Origin: Halorubrum sp. 2020YC2
Lineage (GTDB): Archaea; Halobacteriota; Halobacteria; Halobacteriales; Haloferacaceae
Assembly: GCF_018623055.1 (NCBI RefSeq)
Contig: NZ_CP076019.1
Coordinates: 2,542,001 to 2,606,000, forward strand
Direction: 5' to 3'
Length of the DNA stretch: 64,000 nt
Below, one piece after another: positions 62,611 through 64,000 of this stretch. The notes below the pieces were generated by a model. That model searched no databases. It was not told the origin of the DNA and was given only the letters and a program-made list of their open reading frames with translations. The translations under genes and the position numbers were made by a program. Numbering within the stretch: position 1 is the stretch's first letter; every line of letters begins with the position of its first letter.

Positions 62611-64000
62611 GTGACGGGTGGCGTCCTCGCCACGATCGATCCGAGCACGTTCGCGTCCGCAATGAACGGGACGTGGATCCTCGTCGTGACGTTCCTCATC
62701 TTCTTCATGCACGCCGGCTTCGCGATGCTCGAAGCCGGGCAGGTGCGGTCGAAGAACGTCGCCAACCAGCTGACGAAGAACCTCCTGACGTGGAGCGTCG
62801 GGGTGACGGTGTTCTTCCTCATTGGCACGGCGTTCACGAGCCTCGTGAACGGGTCGCCGGGAATCGCCTCCGCCGCCGGCTCGCTGTTCACCGGCGGCGA
62901 GCTCGCCGTCGAGTCGGGCGCGGTCGGTCCGTACGTCAACTGGCTCTACGGCGCGGTGTTCGCGATGACCGCCGCGACGATCGTCTCCGGGGCGGTCGCC
63001 GGTCGCGCGAAGCTCCGCGCGTACGTCACGTACACGTTCCTCCTCGCCGCGGTCATCTACCCGATGGTCATCGCGTTCACCTGGTCGGCGTCGGGCGACG
63101 GGCTCGTCGCGCAGCTGACCGGCGTCGCGTTCCACGACTTCGCCGGCGGCATGATCGTCCACGGGATGGGGGGGATCGCGGGCCTCACGGCCGCGGCCGT
63201 CCTCGGTCCGCGGATGGACCGCTACGCCGAGGACGGGTCGACGAACGTCATTCCCGGCCACTCGCTAACGTTCGCCGTCCTCGGGACGCTCGTCCTCGCG
63301 TTCGGCTGGTACGGGTTCAACGTCGGCACGGCCTCTGTCGTCAGCGGCGGGGTGTTCAACACGATGACCATCAACCTCGTCGCGATGGGGACGACCATCG
63401 CGATGGCGGCCGGCGGGATCGGCGCCGCGCTGGTCGTGTGGCTCCGCACCGGGAAAGTCGACACGCTCTACGTCGCCAACGGGCTCCTCGCGGGGCTCGT
63501 CGGCATCACTGCCATCCCGGACACCACGGCGTGGTGGGGCGCGCTGGTCGTCGGCCTCCTCGCCGGCGGACAGCTCCCGCTCGTCTTCGAGTTCGTCTCG
63601 GACACGCTCAAGATTGACGACGTCTGCGCGGTGTTCCCGGTCCACGGCAGCGCGGGCGTCCTGGGGACGCTCCTCTTCCCCTTCGTCGCCGCGCCGGGGC
63701 AGCTCAGCGCGGGCATCGGTGCGCACTTCATCGCCCAGCTGACCGGCGTCGTCATCATCGGTGGCTGGACGCTCACCGCGACCGCCGCCGTCTGGTACGT
63801 CCTCAAGGTGAGCGGCGAGGCGCGCGTCACGGCGGAACACGAGCAGGAAGGGCTCGACATCTCCGAGCACGGCGTCGAGACCTACCCCGAGTTCGGCGGC
63901 GACCGCGTCGCCACCGACGGCGGTCCCTCCGTCGTAGACACCACGGAGGAGTCCCCGCGCGCCGACGGCGGGGAGGAGGCCGGCTCGCAGATCAAGATGG
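62611..64000 (+). CDS. amt: Ammonium transporter, 3' end beyond the window
   Basis: GTG 62611 has an AGAGGTGG ribosome-binding site about 8 nt upstream. The visible 463 codons show the Amt/MEP fold with about 11 membrane segments. Motifs are F-M-H-A-G-F-A-M-L-E-A-G-Q near the N-terminus, D-F-A-G-G-x-x-V-H with the pore His, and V-H-G-S-A-G-V-L-G with the twin His. The cytoplasmic C-terminal tail is reached but no stop is seen before the right edge. It moves ammonium/ammonia, and a GlnK gene usually follows. The frame is open to the end, so this is a boundary truncation, not a defect. Confidence 0.95.
   Translation, partial: MTGGVLATIDPSTFASAMNGTWILVVTFLIFFMHAGFAMLEAGQVRSKNVANQLTKNLLTWSVGVTVFFLIGTAFTSLVNGSPGIASAAGSLFTGGELAVESGAVGPYVNWLYGAVFAMTAATIVSGAVAGRAKLRAYVTYTFLLAAVIYPMVIAFTWSASGDGLVAQLTGVAFHDFAGGMIVHGMGGIAGLTAAAVLGPRMDRYAEDGSTNVIPGHSLTFAVLGTLVLAFGWYGFNVGTASVVSGGVFNTMTINLVAMGTTIAMAAGGIGAALVVWLRTGKVDTLYVANGLLAGLVGITAIPDTTAWWGALVVGLLAGGQLPLVFEFVSDTLKIDDVCAVFPVHGSAGVLGTLLFPFVAAPGQLSAGIGAHFIAQLTGVVIIGGWTLTATAAVWYVLKVSGEARVTAEHEQEGLDISEHGVETYPEFGGDRVATDGGPSVVDTTEESPRADGGEEAGSQIKM

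Noticed and set aside
1-64000. CRISPR array or cas genes, and insertion-sequence transposases
   Set aside because: No regularly spaced repeats and no cas-like or transposase-like protein were found in any frame.

Overview
The window is haloarchaeal chromosome, most like Halorubrum and its relatives. The proteins are strongly acidic, GC and third-position GC are high, many promoters look leaderless with an AT-rich TATA-like box about 25-30 nt before the start codon, and archaeal information-processing genes are present (TBP, Orc1/Cdc6, RadA, XPD-type helicase, a DUF1931 histone-fold protein). The genus is inference; the archaeal and halophile assignment is well supported.

Region 1 (about 590-26214) is the striking part: a 25.6 kb cluster of 17 genes with almost no recognisable housekeeping function. 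Twelve plus-strand genes (590-18556) converge on five minus-strand genes (26214-18607), leaving only about 50 bp between the arms. Many junctions are 4-nt or similar overlaps. The cluster encodes three mutually divergent tubulin/FtsZ-superfamily GTPases (2391, 6411, 11091). Each keeps a Gly-rich nucleotide loop, a GTG-type tubulin signature and the D-x2-D of the T7 catalytic loop. Around them are a bacterial-PH-like membrane protein with a zinc ribbon and a long helical rod (4320), single-, two- and three-pass membrane proteins with coiled-coil or immunoglobulin-like domains (590, 7688, 7960, 8991, 12330), two type-I surface proteins (15256, 16274), a cytoplasmic beta-propeller/Ig-like scaffold (18607), an AAA+ ATPase with a CDC48/VCP-like N domain (21647), and helical or winged-helix proteins (23391, 24028, 25114). 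I read this as an undescribed membrane-anchored multi-tubulin cytoskeletal machine with its own AAA+ remodeller. Its cellular job cannot be read from sequence.

Region 2 (26.3-27.45 kb) is a scar: a decayed winged-helix regulator (in-frame stop plus frameshift), a decayed archaeal AAA-type ATPase (stop inside the Walker A motif), inverted and direct repeats of the tRNA 3' end, and tRNA-Arg(CCG). This suggests that the tubulin cluster sits in a tRNA-associated island.

Region 3 (27.4-42 kb) is mostly conserved chromosome: an RND/MMPL exporter with a COG1361-type partner and a divergent TrmB-like regulator, a PAS histidine kinase with an apparent frameshift near its C-terminus, RimI, PepF, an AbrB-VapC toxin-antitoxin pair, UvrB and small membrane or lipoproteins. 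Region 4 (42.3-45.2 kb) is a compact class I ribonucleotide reductase pair whose codon use (AGA/AGG, ATA, AGC) differs from its neighbours, suggesting a viral or plasmid source.

Region 5 (45.2-64 kb) is core metabolism and information processing: SPFH protein, O-acetylhomoserine sulfhydrylase, HTH protein, M29 aminopeptidase, HisG, GIY-YIG protein, LarB, DUF1931 histone-fold protein, RpiA, Orc1/Cdc6, TrmG10-type methyltransferase, TBP, XPD-like helicase, ACT-domain regulator, RadA, and an ammonium transporter running off the right edge.
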